DNA from: JAQBGV01 sp032128395
GTDB lineage: Bacteria; Planctomycetota; UBA8108; UBA1146
DNA length: 62,844 nt
Assembly (NCBI GenBank): GCA_032128395.1
Contig: JAQBGV010000085.1
Coordinates: forward strand, 1-62,844
Reading direction: 5' to 3'
The notes beneath the pieces were generated by a model. That model made no database searches and had not been told where the DNA came from. It saw only the letters and a program-made list of their open reading frames with translations. Position numbers and translations under genes: made by a program. This document shows, one piece after another, positions 37,346-46,326 of the stretch. Position 1 is the stretch's first letter. The number at the start of each line of letters is the position of its first letter.

Positions 37346-39048
37346 ATGAAACTCTCCCTGTTCGACGACCTGGTCAGCGAGGGGGTCCTCTCCGAGGATC
37401 AACTCATGGAGTGTCGGGAAGAGGAGCGCGAGACCGGGCAGCCGCTCGACAAGGTGCTGCGCCAGAAGGGGTACGTCTCGGAGGCGGCCCTTCTCGAAAT
37501 GCTCGCCCGCCGGCTGCGGCTCCCCTTCATCGGAGATCTCACCGTGGTGGAGGTTCCCCCCTCGTTCGTCCAGAAGGTCCCGGCGCAGTTCGCCCGGACC
37601 TACAACTTGATCGCGATCGAAGAGGGTCCCGCCGGTCTGAAGGTCGCCACCTGTGACCCCCTCGACATCCACCCGATGGACGACCTCGCGACGATGCTCG
37701 GAGCGATGGCCGAGCCGATCGTCGCTCCTCGCGCAGAGATCACTTCTCTGATCAACCGCGCCTACCAGCGATCCTCGGCGGACGTCGACGAGTTGCTCGA
37801 AGGGATCGACGACACGAGATCCTCGGGTTCGCAGCGGAGATCGAGGAGTCGGAGGACGTCCTCGATATCGCCAACAAGGCCCCGATCATCAAGTTGATGA
37901 ACACGATCATGTTCGAAGCGCTGAAGATCCGCGCTTCGGACATCCATCTGCAACCATTCGCCGATCGACTCCAAGTCCGGTACCGCATCGACGGAATCCT
38001 GTACGACTCGAAGAGGATCCCGAAGAAGGTCCAGGACGCGCTGATTTCGCGGGTGAAGGTGATGGGGAAAATGGACATCGCCGAGCGGCGTCTCCCCCAG
38101 GACGGGCGGACCTCGGTCAAGATCGGGGACGGCGAGGTCGACATTCGAATTTCCTCGGTGCCAACGTCCTACGGCGAGCGGATCGTATTTCGACTCCTCG
38201 ACAAGAGCGCCCGCCTCTACGAACTCGGCGAGATCGGCCTGACCAAGAGCAACGAGGCGAAACTCCTCGAGCTGATCGCGTGTTCCCACGGAATCATTCT
38301 GGTCACCGGACCGACCGGGTCGGGAAAGACCACGACGCTGTACGCGAGCCTCGCGGAGCTCAATTCCGAAGAGAAGATGATCATCACGATCGAAGACCCG
38401 ATTGAGTACAACCTCGACTCGATCAGTCAGATCCAAGTTTCGAACAAGAAGGGCCTGACGTTCGCGGCGGGACTGCGTTCCCTCCTGCGTCAGGACCCTG
38501 ACGTGATGATGGTCGGGGAGATCCGCGACCAGGAGACCGCGGGGATCGCGGTGCAAGCTGCGAACACCGGACACTTGGTGTTCTCGACACTGCACACCAA
38601 CGATTCCGCCGGCGCGGTCACGCGGATGATCGACCTCGGGGTCGAGCCATACCTGGTGTCGAGTTCGCTGATCGCGGTGATCGCCCAGCGCCTCGTGCGA
38701 GTGATCTGCCCGCGGTGCAAGGAGCCACATGACCCTGCCGATTCCGAACTGAAGGCGCTCGGGTACACCCGCGACCAACTCCCTCACGGCCATCTCTTCC
38801 ACGGGCGAGGATGTGACGCTTGCCTCGGCCGCGGCCTGTACGACCGAACCGCGATCTACGAGGTCCTGATGATCAACGAAGTGATCCGCGACCAGGTGAT
38901 CTCGCGCACCAGCGCATCGGTGATCAAACAACTCGCAGTCGAGTCCGGGCACCTGCAGACGCTGCGAATGGATGGCGCCTTGAAGGTGCTCGAGGGTACG
39001 ACCACCATGGAAGAAGTCTTCCGGGTGACGCAGATGGATGTTTTCTAG
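37346..39048 (+). CDS. gspE: type II secretion ATPase GspE (frameshifted)
   Basis: Cytoplasmic assembly ATPase, about 566 residues when one base is restored. N-terminal MshEN-type domain (1-150): LVSEGVLSEDQLMECREEE, LPFIGDL. Core: Walker A GPTGSGKTTTL, Asp box TIEDPIEYN, Walker B MVGEIRDQETA, His box HTLHTNDSAGA-like (STLHTNDSAGAVTRM), and a four-cysteine zinc site CPRCKEP...CDACLG. Frames change at 37814-37816: the first part reads ..LLEGIDDT, the second resumes EILGFAAEIEESEDVLDIANKAP. One base is missing there. ATG at 37346, 7 bases after the gspD stop. Compared with PilB, the position in the gspD-J operon favours GspE. Confidence 0.93.
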
Positions 39049-39093
39049 GAAACGCTGGTAGCGACACGCGCCCGAGAGAGAACAACGACCGCC

Positions 39094-40314
39094 ATGCCGA
39101 TCTTCCAGTACGAAGCGATCGACGCGAGGGGGCGCCCCAAGAAGGGAACCGTCGACGCCGACACCGCTCGCGACGCACGCGAGAAACTCCGTCGGCAGGA
39201 GATCCGCGTCACCGAGATGAAGCGGATCGACGCGACCGGTGGTGTCAAGAAGGGGGAAAAGCGCCCGCTCCTGAAGCTCGAGCGGCGCGCGAACGTCCGC
39301 GAGCTCGCGATCCTGACGCGGCAGTTCTCGACCCTCCTGGGCTCCGGGGTGCACCTCTCCGAGGCGCTGAACGTCCTCGTCGAGCAGATTCATGACCGGC
39401 GCATGGAGGTGATCTTTCGCGATCTGCGCGAGAAGATCGTCTCCGGATCCGGACTTGCGGATGCCCTGAGCTACCACCCCGGCTACTTCTCGGACATGTA
39501 CGTCAACATGGTACGTGCCGGAGAAGCCGCGGGAAACCTCGATGAGATCCTCGCTCGCCTCTCGGACTACCTGCAGAAGCAGGCCAGCCTGAAGGGCAAA
39601 CTGGTCGCGGCGATGACCTACCCGGCGGTGATGGTCGTCGTCGGGTTCGGGGTGGTTGTCTTCCTGATGTCCTACGTGGTGCCAAGCATCACGGAGATCT
39701 TGAAGAAGAAGGGTGATGCCCTGCCGGCTCCGACCGAGATCTTGATGGCCGTCAGCGAACTGTTCAAACAGTACTGGTGGATGGGGTTGATCGGGCTCGT
39801 AGCCGGAATGGTCTTCATCCGCCTGAGCATGGCCACCGAGAAGGGGCGGCTCTGGTTCGACTCGACGATTCTCCGGATCCCGGTGGTCGGGCCACTCTTC
39901 CAGAAGAGTGCGATCTCCCGTTTCACGGTGACCCTCTCGACCCTTCTCAAGAGCGGATTGCCTGCGCTCGAGGCGCTGAACATCGTCAGCAAAGTGGTGA
40001 ACAACGCGCTTCTAGCGCGAGTGATCACGCAGGTCGCCGACCGAATCCTCGAGGGCGCCGATATCGCGACCCCGATCCGGAAGTCGAAGGTGTTCCCGCC
40101 GATGGTCGGGTACATGATCGCGATCGGGGAGCAGAGTGGGGAACTCGAGAGCATCCTCGACCGGATCTCCGAGAGTTACGAAGAAGAAATAGATCTTTCG
40201 ATCCAGCGGCTGACTGCCCTGGTGGAGCCGGTGATCATCATCTTGCTCGCGGTGGTTGTCGGGTTCATCATCCTGGCGGTGCTGTTGCCGCTCCTGCAGT
40301 TCGACAACATGTAG
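39094..40314 (+). CDS. gspF: type II secretion inner-membrane protein GspF
   Basis: Platform protein of 406 residues with the two repeated T2SSF domains (about 70-195 and 275-398). Signatures: FQYEAIDARGRPKKGTVDAD at the N-terminus, LAILTRQFSTLLGSGVHLSEAL, VRAGEAAGNLDEIL, and the second copy FTVTLSTLLKSGLPALEALNI with MIAIGEQSGELESIL. Transmembrane helices at about 168-190, 220-240 and 375-398. Works with GspE, L and M to extend the pseudopilus. Confidence 0.95.
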   Translation: MPIFQYEAIDARGRPKKGTVDADTARDAREKLRRQEIRVTEMKRIDATGGVKKGEKRPLLKLERRANVRELAILTRQFSTLLGSGVHLSEALNVLVEQIHDRRMEVIFRDLREKIVSGSGLADALSYHPGYFSDMYVNMVRAGEAAGNLDEILARLSDYLQKQASLKGKLVAAMTYPAVMVVVGFGVVVFLMSYVVPSITEILKKKGDALPAPTEILMAVSELFKQYWWMGLIGLVAGMVFIRLSMATEKGRLWFDSTILRIPVVGPLFQKSAISRFTVTLSTLLKSGLPALEALNIVSKVVNNALLARVITQVADRILEGADIATPIRKSKVFPPMVGYMIAIGEQSGELESILDRISESYEEEIDLSIQRLTALVEPVIIILLAVVVGFIILAVLLPLLQFDNM

Positions 40315-40349
40315 GCGCCGATCGAGGAGAGGGACGGAAAGGACAAACC

Positions 40350-40787
40350 ATGCCCCAGAAGATTACGAACCGCCGTCGGCAAGACGGCTTCACCCTGATC
40401 GAGTTGATCGTCGTGATCACGATCATCGGAATCATGGCTACCTTCGTGGTCGTCGGTACCGGCGGACGAACCGATCAGGCGAAGATCGCCAAGGTCAAGA
40501 GCGACTTCAACAATATCAAGACCGCGGCGAGCATGTTTCGCAACGACCAGGGCCACTGGCCGGAGAGTCTCGATGAGTTGTTGAATCCTCCGGATCCCGA
40601 ATCGGGGCCCGCCTTCGTCTACCTCGAGAGCGAGCCTCTCGACCCGTGGACCGGCGAGTTGTACGAGTTCGAACGCACGGACGACGGGATCCTCCTGATC
40701 TCGTTCGGTGCCGACATGACCGAAGGCGGATCCGACATCGACGAGGACATCCGCAGCGACGACATGGGAAACAGCCGGCGGCGATGA
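40350..40787 (+). CDS. gspG: major pseudopilin GspG
   Basis: Prepilin of 145 residues. The class III signal is MPQKITNRRRQDG with cleavage expected between Gly13 and Phe14 (G|FTLIELIVVITIIGIM) and Glu18 as the +5 residue. The body fits GspG: KVKSDFNNIKTAASMFRNDQGHWPESLDELL and the calcium-site region LDPWTGELYEF. The acidic C-terminal tail (MTEGGSDIDEDIRSDD) is longer than usual. ATG 40350 has GGAAAGGA upstream. Its stop overlaps the gspH start (ATGA). Confidence 0.95.
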   Translation: MPQKITNRRRQDGFTLIELIVVITIIGIMATFVVVGTGGRTDQAKIAKVKSDFNNIKTAASMFRNDQGHWPESLDELLNPPDPESGPAFVYLESEPLDPWTGELYEFERTDDGILLISFGADMTEGGSDIDEDIRSDDMGNSRRR

Positions 40788-41368
40788 GAGCGAGACCCTC
40801 CCCCTTCCCGCGACGCGGGGACCGGTTCGATGAACCTGAGCGCGATGCCCGGGTTCGGGGAGGGTTCACTCTGATGGAGTTGATCGTCGTCATCACGATC
40901 CTCGGGATCCTCGCGGCGGTGGTCTTCCCGAGCCTCGAGGGGTTCTCCCCGAGGTACCGCCTGCGCGCCGCGGCCCGCATCGTCGGCTCCCAGATGAGCT
41001 GGACCCGCAGCATGGCGGGTGGCACCGGCGAGGAGTACTACCTTCGCTACGATCTCGAGGAAGGCACCTTCTGGGCGGTCCTTCCCCCCGGCCCCGATGA
41101 TGACCCCGAGAGCGACGTCGACGAGCGCGAGGCTCTGGAGAAGCGCAATCTTCCCGATCACGTCCGTTTCGCGGAGATCCTCTTCCCCAACGGCGACACG
41201 GAGACGGGTTCGGGGATCGCGGATGTCCGGTTCGACGCGTACGGTAACGATGGATCGCACATCGTGATCCTCGAGAACGAGGACGAGACGAGGATCGCGA
41301 TCAAGTTCAGCTCCTTGATCGGAACGGTCGACTACTTCCCCGGAGAGACTGGATTCGAGGCATTCTGA
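40784..41368 (+). CDS. gspH: pseudopilin GspH-like
   Basis: Prepilin of 194 residues. Long basic leader of 27 residues, cleavage G|FTLMELIVVITILGILAAVV (Gly27/Phe28), Glu at +5. The remainder (GFSPRYRLRAAARIVGSQMSWTRSMA) matches the GspH/FimT helix; the rest is a beta domain. Assigned as GspH by order G-H-I-J and by this helix. Starts within the gspG stop and ends overlapping the gspI start (TGATG). Confidence 0.85.
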   Translation: MRARPSPFPRRGDRFDEPERDARVRGGFTLMELIVVITILGILAAVVFPSLEGFSPRYRLRAAARIVGSQMSWTRSMAGGTGEEYYLRYDLEEGTFWAVLPPGPDDDPESDVDEREALEKRNLPDHVRFAEILFPNGDTETGSGIADVRFDAYGNDGSHIVILENEDETRIAIKFSSLIGTVDYFPGETGFEAF

Positions 41369-41808
41369 TGCAAGTGAAGCTCAGCGACGACTCTCGGACT
41401 CGCCGGGAGGGGTTCACGCTGATCGAGCTGGTGCTCGCGGTCGGTCTCATCGGGGGTTCCTTCCTGGCGCTGCTCTTCCTCCGTGCCTCGGCGGTCGACA
41501 AGGCCCACCGTTTCAACACCCAACGAACAGTCCAAAGAGTCGCCCAGGAGAAACTCGACGAAGTGGTCTTCGGGATCGAGGAGTTGCAATCAGGAGAGAT
41601 CGAAGGGAAGACCGGGTGGGCGTGGGAAGTCTATATCTCCACCCTCGCCACCGTCGAGAGCCTCTACCCCTTGCTCGAGTGTACCTTGACCCTGCACTAC
41701 CCGGGCGAGGACCCTGACACCCAGGAGGAACACCAGGTCGCCACTCGTTTCTTCGCCGACGAGACCCACCCGCTGCGTGAATTCGCCGATCTCGAGGGGG
41801 AAGGATGA
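41368..41808 (+). CDS. gspI: pseudopilin GspI-like
   Basis: Prepilin of 146 residues: leader MQVKLSDDSRTRREG, then FTLIELVLAVGLIGGSFLALLFL. The conserved +5 Glu is present. QEKLDEVVFG following the helix resembles the A.nkl.e segment of GspI. Assigned by operon order. Starts on the last base of the gspH stop codon and its own end overlaps gspJ by 4 bases. Confidence 0.82.
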   Translation: MQVKLSDDSRTRREGFTLIELVLAVGLIGGSFLALLFLRASAVDKAHRFNTQRTVQRVAQEKLDEVVFGIEELQSGEIEGKTGWAWEVYISTLATVESLYPLLECTLTLHYPGEDPDTQEEHQVATRFFADETHPLREFADLEGEG

Positions 41809-42674
41809 AGCGGCGAAATGGCGGCTTCACGCTGATCGAGCTCGTCGTCGTCGTCGGGATGTTCGGACTTCTGATGTCGATGACATATCAGATCCTCACG
41901 ACGACGATCGAGGCGGAGCGTCGCGTCAATCGCGACACCAGGACCGGGAAGATCGGCGAAGGGATTCTCACCCAAATGCGCCGAGATCTTCAGGGGGTCA
42001 TCTGGCGAAACCTCGGACCGCAAGTGTTCCGGGGCGTCGATGGAGGGAGCGGTGAGGGCGCCGAAGACGAGGTGCACTTCCTGACGACATCCCCGGTCCC
42101 CGAACCCGACGACGTGATCGACGAATGGACGGGCTCGGTATCCTCGGTCGGCTACGTCCTGAAGTCGACCGGTGACGGGAACTACACACTTTTCCGTCGC
42201 GTGCAGTGGGAAACGAGAGACTCCCCGCTCGAGGACGGGCAGTACTACGAAATCTACAACCGGGTGCGCGGCCTCGAGATCAACTACCTCGATCGTGAGG
42301 GTGAGTGGGCCGACGAGTGGGACAAGTCCGCGGAGCTCGAGGCCCTCGAGAACCAGAACTGGGATACATTCCTTCCCTACCGCGACGCGAAGAAGGCGGC
42401 GGCTGATGCAGCGGCTCAATTGGCCGGAGAGGAAGGAGACCCCAGCCTCCTCATCGACGATGAAACCGAGGAAGAGGAGGAGATCCCTCTCCCGATCCCC
42501 CGCGCAGTGCAGATCATCCTGACGATCTCGGTCGGCGACGAGAGAGGGGCGTACCTCGACAACGAGGGGAACCCCATCCTCGAGCGGGTCTCGACCATCG
42601 TCCCCCTCATCTGCGCCGAGGTCCTCCGGGTCGAGGATCCGGCTGAGTCAGCCCAAGGCGACGAGCAGCCCTGA
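41805..42674 (+). CDS. gspJ: pseudopilin GspJ-like
   Basis: Prepilin of 289 residues: very short leader MKRRNGG, then FTLIELVVVVGMFGLLMSMTYQIL with Glu at +5. RVNRDTRTGKIGEGILTQMRRDLQGVIWR matches the GspJ region (..L..D.. pattern after the helix). An acidic insert near residues 205-225 (DDETEEEEE) is unusual. Last gene of the operon; followed by 499 bases without a gene. Confidence 0.85.
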   Translation: MKRRNGGFTLIELVVVVGMFGLLMSMTYQILTTTIEAERRVNRDTRTGKIGEGILTQMRRDLQGVIWRNLGPQVFRGVDGGSGEGAEDEVHFLTTSPVPEPDDVIDEWTGSVSSVGYVLKSTGDGNYTLFRRVQWETRDSPLEDGQYYEIYNRVRGLEINYLDREGEWADEWDKSAELEALENQNWDTFLPYRDAKKAAADAAAQLAGEEGDPSLLIDDETEEEEEIPLPIPRAVQIILTISVGDERGAYLDNEGNPILERVSTIVPLICAEVLRVEDPAESAQGDEQP

Positions 42675-43173
42675 CTCGAGAACCCTCTCCTCTCTTGTCA
42701 ATCGGCGGCCCCTCACTGTGCCAAGATCGCCCAAACCGTCTCAGCGGGCGATCCCTGCGGCCTGGCTTCCTCCTCAAGTTGTTTCCACTGAAGCACTTGG
42801 AGCCAGGTGCGGCGCTTCTGGTGATTGGTCGCGCGTTTGCAATTGCTGTCGAAGCAGACGTGCAGCTTTGCCCCGGTGGACAGGGATACGCGGCTTCTCT
42901 ACAATCGAGTCCCTCTCCCGAAGGTCACTCCAGTGACGACACAGTGACTGGTCCTGATTCGGATGGAGGCCACTTCGGATGGCCCCCCGATGGATCGGCC
43001 CTGTCGGGTTTGCCCCGACGATGGCGTCTGACGATGACCTCTTCGGTTCTCCGAAGTGCTGTTATGTCGAGGAGTTACGCCGAAGCGGGCTCGAACGAGC
43101 GAGCACGGGGAAGCGGGTTCGAGCCGCAAAGTGTGTGCGCCGAATGGCGGCGCAGCAGGGAAAGCAGGAGCAA
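42675..43173 (+). other. 499-bp region without a gene, hairpins
   Basis: No credible coding sequence. Structures seen: a nested stem CCTGGCT..CAAGT..ACTTG..AGCCAGG at 42761-42807 (possible end of the gsp transcript, but without a T-run), CTTCGG-TTCT-CCGAAG near 43042-43057, and an imperfect stem GCGGGCTCGAAC/GTTCGAGCCGC at 43085-43127 just before the kelch lipoprotein. The promoter of that gene must lie here. The GTTCGAG motif near 43117 is not part of a tRNA: acceptor and anticodon arms cannot be formed. Confidence 0.5.
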
Positions 43174-45135
43174 ATGAAGAGAATCTGCGCGTCGATCGCG
43201 GATCTGCCATGGCAATTCGGTCCGAAGCGCCTCCCCTTGCTCGGAGCGGTGCTCGTGGGGGCTTTCCTCGTTTCCCTCTCAGGGTGCAGCGGATCGGGCG
43301 GCATTCCGAACCTCACCCAGGCGGCTCCGCCTCTCCCGGGTAATGCGACCTACATCGGGCCAGGGATGAGCGAACCACGCTACAGCCACACCGCGACCCC
43401 CCTCGAGGATGGGTCGGTCCTCATCATCGGAGGAACGGATGAGATTCACCTCACCGCCCTCGACCTCGTCGAAATCTTCGACCAGTCCGCGCGCGTCGAT
43501 CTGGGACAGCCGGTCCCCGAGTCGATCGCCGGCGACTTCATCGACCAGGACATCGACGGTAATCTGATCACGATGATCAACGGCGGACGCTTCTTCCACA
43601 CCGCAAGCTTGATCAACAACAGCGAGAACGTGCTGATCGTCGGCGGCACTACGAGCGACTTCTTCGGGATCTCCATCGAACCGAGTGAAATCTACGATCC
43701 GCAGACCCGCACCTTTGCGGCGACCAACTTGCAGATCGATCCCGACGACGACATCGAGGACGCCCGGGCCCGCCACAACGCGTTGCGACTCTCCAACGGG
43801 CGGATCCTCGTCACGGGCGGCCAGCTGTCCCAGACGATCGTCGTCCCGGTCGGGGGCGGTGGCTTCGGGGGCGTACTGACCCAGGAAGCGCGCCCGAGCA
43901 CCGAGACTGTCGAGATCTTCGATCCGGCGACCCTCTCCTTTTCCCCAGCGATCGACAACACCGGCCAGCCCGCAGACCTCACCACCTCTCGCGGGCGTTC
44001 GGCCCACACCAGCGCCCAGTGGGCCGGCATCGACGGCACCCTGAACACCGGGGATGATGTCTATGGATTCCTCGGCGGATTCATGACCCTGTCCGCGATC
44101 TCGCTCGGAGCTCCGGACGACTTCTTCCCGTGGAACCCGATCACCACCAAGCTCACCTCGATGGACTACTACGACACGGTCTCCGGGACGATGAACCTCG
44201 CCCAAGGGCTCGTCCTGGCCCGCCGGGTGAACGACCCGATCGCGATCAATATCGGTCAGGACCACCCGACCACCCCCTTCGGGGATCCGGGCGTGAACAA
44301 CATCGTGTTCATCATGGGCGGGGACAGCGACCAGACCTGCCCGGCGGGCGCCCCGGCCGTCGGCGAGGGGACCACCGATCGTGGCGAGCTGGTCGTTGCG
44401 ACCTTCACCGGATTCGGACCGTCGAACGGGGTGCGGTTCGCCAAAGTGCCCGAAGCGCTGCTGATCCAACTCAACTGCCTGGTCCCCATCGTCTCGAGCA
44501 CGTTCGCGAACAGTCACGAGCAGGCGATCCAGGCCTGTTGCGGTGAGTTCAGTCGCTCCCGCACCGGGGCGGTCCTGATGGACATGTTCCGCACCTACGA
44601 CGGCCAGCCCTTCATCTCGAGCGTCATCGTCACCGGCGGTGGCATCGACTGCACCCCGACCCCGGGCGGTTGCGCCCAGGAGATCGTCGGGTTCTGTGGT
44701 GGCGAGATCCGCGGATTCTCCTTCTTCGACCCGTTCTACGACATCGCGAACACGGCGACCGACGCACAGCCGCACAACTTCGACACGATCGTTGCTCCCC
44801 TCACCCCGGGGCCGGCACCGTGGGATTGGGTCGACAACGGAACCGCCCTCAACCCGCTCGGAGTCCGTGGAACCGTGCTCCTCTACGATGCCAACATCCC
44901 GAGCGACGGGATCGCGGGGTTCGCCGATGGAAGCCCGGTCGTCCAGATGACCCAAGGTCGTTGCATGCACACCCTCACCCGGGTCCCGGGCGAGGATGGC
45001 TTGATCGGGACCCTCGACGACCGGGTCGTGGCGATCGGAGGAACGGGGCAGTACCTGCCGATCTTCGGTGACGATGCCCTTTCGCTCTCCTGTGAGATCT
45101 TCCTCCCGCCGGACGCGGGGATCATCGCTCCCTGA
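43174..45135 (+). CDS. kelch-type beta-propeller lipoprotein
   Basis: Protein of 653 residues from ATG 43174 (AGGAG upstream). Signal peptide with lipobox: LLGAVLVGAFLVSLSGC, Cys at about 36. Repeats of kelch/galactose-oxidase type throughout: RYSHTATPLEDGSVLIIGGTDE, FHTASLINNSENVLIVGGT, RHNALRLSNGRILVTGG, CMHTLTRVPG..VVAIGGTGQY. About five to six blades; blades contain long inserts. Outer-membrane anchored or T2SS-exported by inference. Same strand as gspD-J and as the two following genes. No catalytic residues recognised. Confidence 0.82.
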   Translation: MKRICASIADLPWQFGPKRLPLLGAVLVGAFLVSLSGCSGSGGIPNLTQAAPPLPGNATYIGPGMSEPRYSHTATPLEDGSVLIIGGTDEIHLTALDLVEIFDQSARVDLGQPVPESIAGDFIDQDIDGNLITMINGGRFFHTASLINNSENVLIVGGTTSDFFGISIEPSEIYDPQTRTFAATNLQIDPDDDIEDARARHNALRLSNGRILVTGGQLSQTIVVPVGGGGFGGVLTQEARPSTETVEIFDPATLSFSPAIDNTGQPADLTTSRGRSAHTSAQWAGIDGTLNTGDDVYGFLGGFMTLSAISLGAPDDFFPWNPITTKLTSMDYYDTVSGTMNLAQGLVLARRVNDPIAINIGQDHPTTPFGDPGVNNIVFIMGGDSDQTCPAGAPAVGEGTTDRGELVVATFTGFGPSNGVRFAKVPEALLIQLNCLVPIVSSTFANSHEQAIQACCGEFSRSRTGAVLMDMFRTYDGQPFISSVIVTGGGIDCTPTPGGCAQEIVGFCGGEIRGFSFFDPFYDIANTATDAQPHNFDTIVAPLTPGPAPWDWVDNGTALNPLGVRGTVLLYDANIPSDGIAGFADGSPVVQMTQGRCMHTLTRVPGEDGLIGTLDDRVVAIGGTGQYLPIFGDDALSLSCEIFLPPDAGIIAP

Positions 45136-45294
45136 CCGGATGCGCCCATGGCGTGGGAGATCGAGGGCCGTTGCGGAGAGTCGTAGCCCGTGCACGGGCT
45201 GACCTTCCGGAGCGGCCCTCTGTGTCTCCGGCAGCGACTCTGCGTCTCCGGAAGCGACAAGTCTCCGGAAGCGATACCGTTCGGAAGGACGAAC
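45136..45294. repeat. 16-bp palindrome and triple 15-bp motif
   Basis: Gap between the kelch lipoprotein and the HEAT protein. AGCCCGTGCACGGGCT at 45185-45200 is a perfect palindrome, able to form a hairpin. Downstream, GTCTCCGGmAGCGAy occurs three times, at 45224, 45244 and 45261. The ribosome site GGAAGGA precedes the ATG at 45295. Confidence 0.5.
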
Positions 45295-46326
45295 ATGAAC
45301 GCGAGATTCGCGGTCCCCATCTTGATCCTGCTCGGCACGGGCGCGATCGCCGTTCTCGCTCTGCGCGACCGTGACCCCGCGAGTGCGGGGCCCGCGCCCC
45401 GCGTGGAGGAGAGCCCCGAGTCATCTACGGCCGTGGAGTTCCCCGAAGCGGGGGCCACAGAGCACCAGGCCGCCCCGGTGCAGGCCGAAACCGCGGAGAG
45501 TGCACTCCTCCGCCGGCAACTGATCGACATCCTCAGGCAGCCGATCGTCGGCGATGACATCCGAGAACGCATGACTCGACTCGTCGCCCGTCGCGAAGCC
45601 CTCGATGCATTCCTCGCACAGCTCGGTCCGGCGGCGGTAGCGCTCATCGTCGACCTGCTCCTCGAGGAGCCCGACTTCCTCAACCGGCGACGATTGATCC
45701 TCGCGCTCGGGGAGATCGGCAGCGATCAGGCCACCGATGAACTCGCGCTGCACTATTGGCGGTTGAAGGCACTCGGCGAGGAAGTCGAGCTCAACTACAC
45801 GATCAAGGCCCTCGGCGTCGTGCAATCCCCGTACTCCTTCGACCTCTTGACGGGGATGATCGAGAGCCCCGAGACGACGAAGCACCGTTGGCGGTTCGTC
45901 GAACAGCTCGGCGGTCACAACAACAGTGCCCAGGCCGTCCCGACCTTCCTCCGGGTGGCGGATTCGAGCACCGAGCCGTACTTCAAGAATCGGAGTCGCG
46001 CCGCCCTCGCCCTGAAATGGGCGAATGACCCCCGAGCGGCACCCGATGTCGAACGTCTCCTCGATTCGGAGGAAGACAAGTTCGTTCGTCAGGCACTCTG
46101 CGGTACCCTCGGGGACCTGGGGGATCCGGCGTCGCTGACTAGGCTCGGGTCGGTCGCTCGGACCGACCAGAACTACCAGACGCGGATGTCGGCGATCCGG
46201 GCGATGTCGAGGATCGGCGGCGAAGAGGCCCGAAAGATCATCGAGGAGCGCCGAGAGAACGATGAGCACGAACGGGTCCGACTCGAGGCGACGCACGCCC
46301 TCCAGGGTATGGACGGATCCGGGTAG
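45295..46326 (+). CDS. exported HEAT-repeat protein
   Basis: Protein of 343 residues. One N-terminal hydrophobic segment (RFAVPILILLGTGAIAVLAL) as signal anchor, a Pro/Glu linker, then about five HEAT-like helical pairs: RRLILALGEIGSDQATDELALHY, LNYTIKALGVVQSPYSFDLL, FKNRSRAALALKWANDPRAAPDVERLL, FVRQALCGTLGDLGDPASLTRLG, TRMSAIRAMSRIGGEEARKIIEE. HEAT proteins are scaffolds for protein binding. The next gene starts 65 bases before its stop. Confidence 0.78.
   Translation: MNARFAVPILILLGTGAIAVLALRDRDPASAGPAPRVEESPESSTAVEFPEAGATEHQAAPVQAETAESALLRRQLIDILRQPIVGDDIRERMTRLVARREALDAFLAQLGPAAVALIVDLLLEEPDFLNRRRLILALGEIGSDQATDELALHYWRLKALGEEVELNYTIKALGVVQSPYSFDLLTGMIESPETTKHRWRFVEQLGGHNNSAQAVPTFLRVADSSTEPYFKNRSRAALALKWANDPRAAPDVERLLDSEEDKFVRQALCGTLGDLGDPASLTRLGSVARTDQNYQTRMSAIRAMSRIGGEEARKIIEERRENDEHERVRLEATHALQGMDGSG

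Noticed and set aside
43085..43130. tRNA-like GGGTTCGAGCC segment
   Set aside because: The five-bp T stem does not pair and no acceptor, D or anticodon arms can be built around it.
42695..43177. 160-codon frame in the gap after gspJ
   Set aside because: Low-complexity product with no domain, no ribosome site, and it overlaps the start of the lipoprotein gene.
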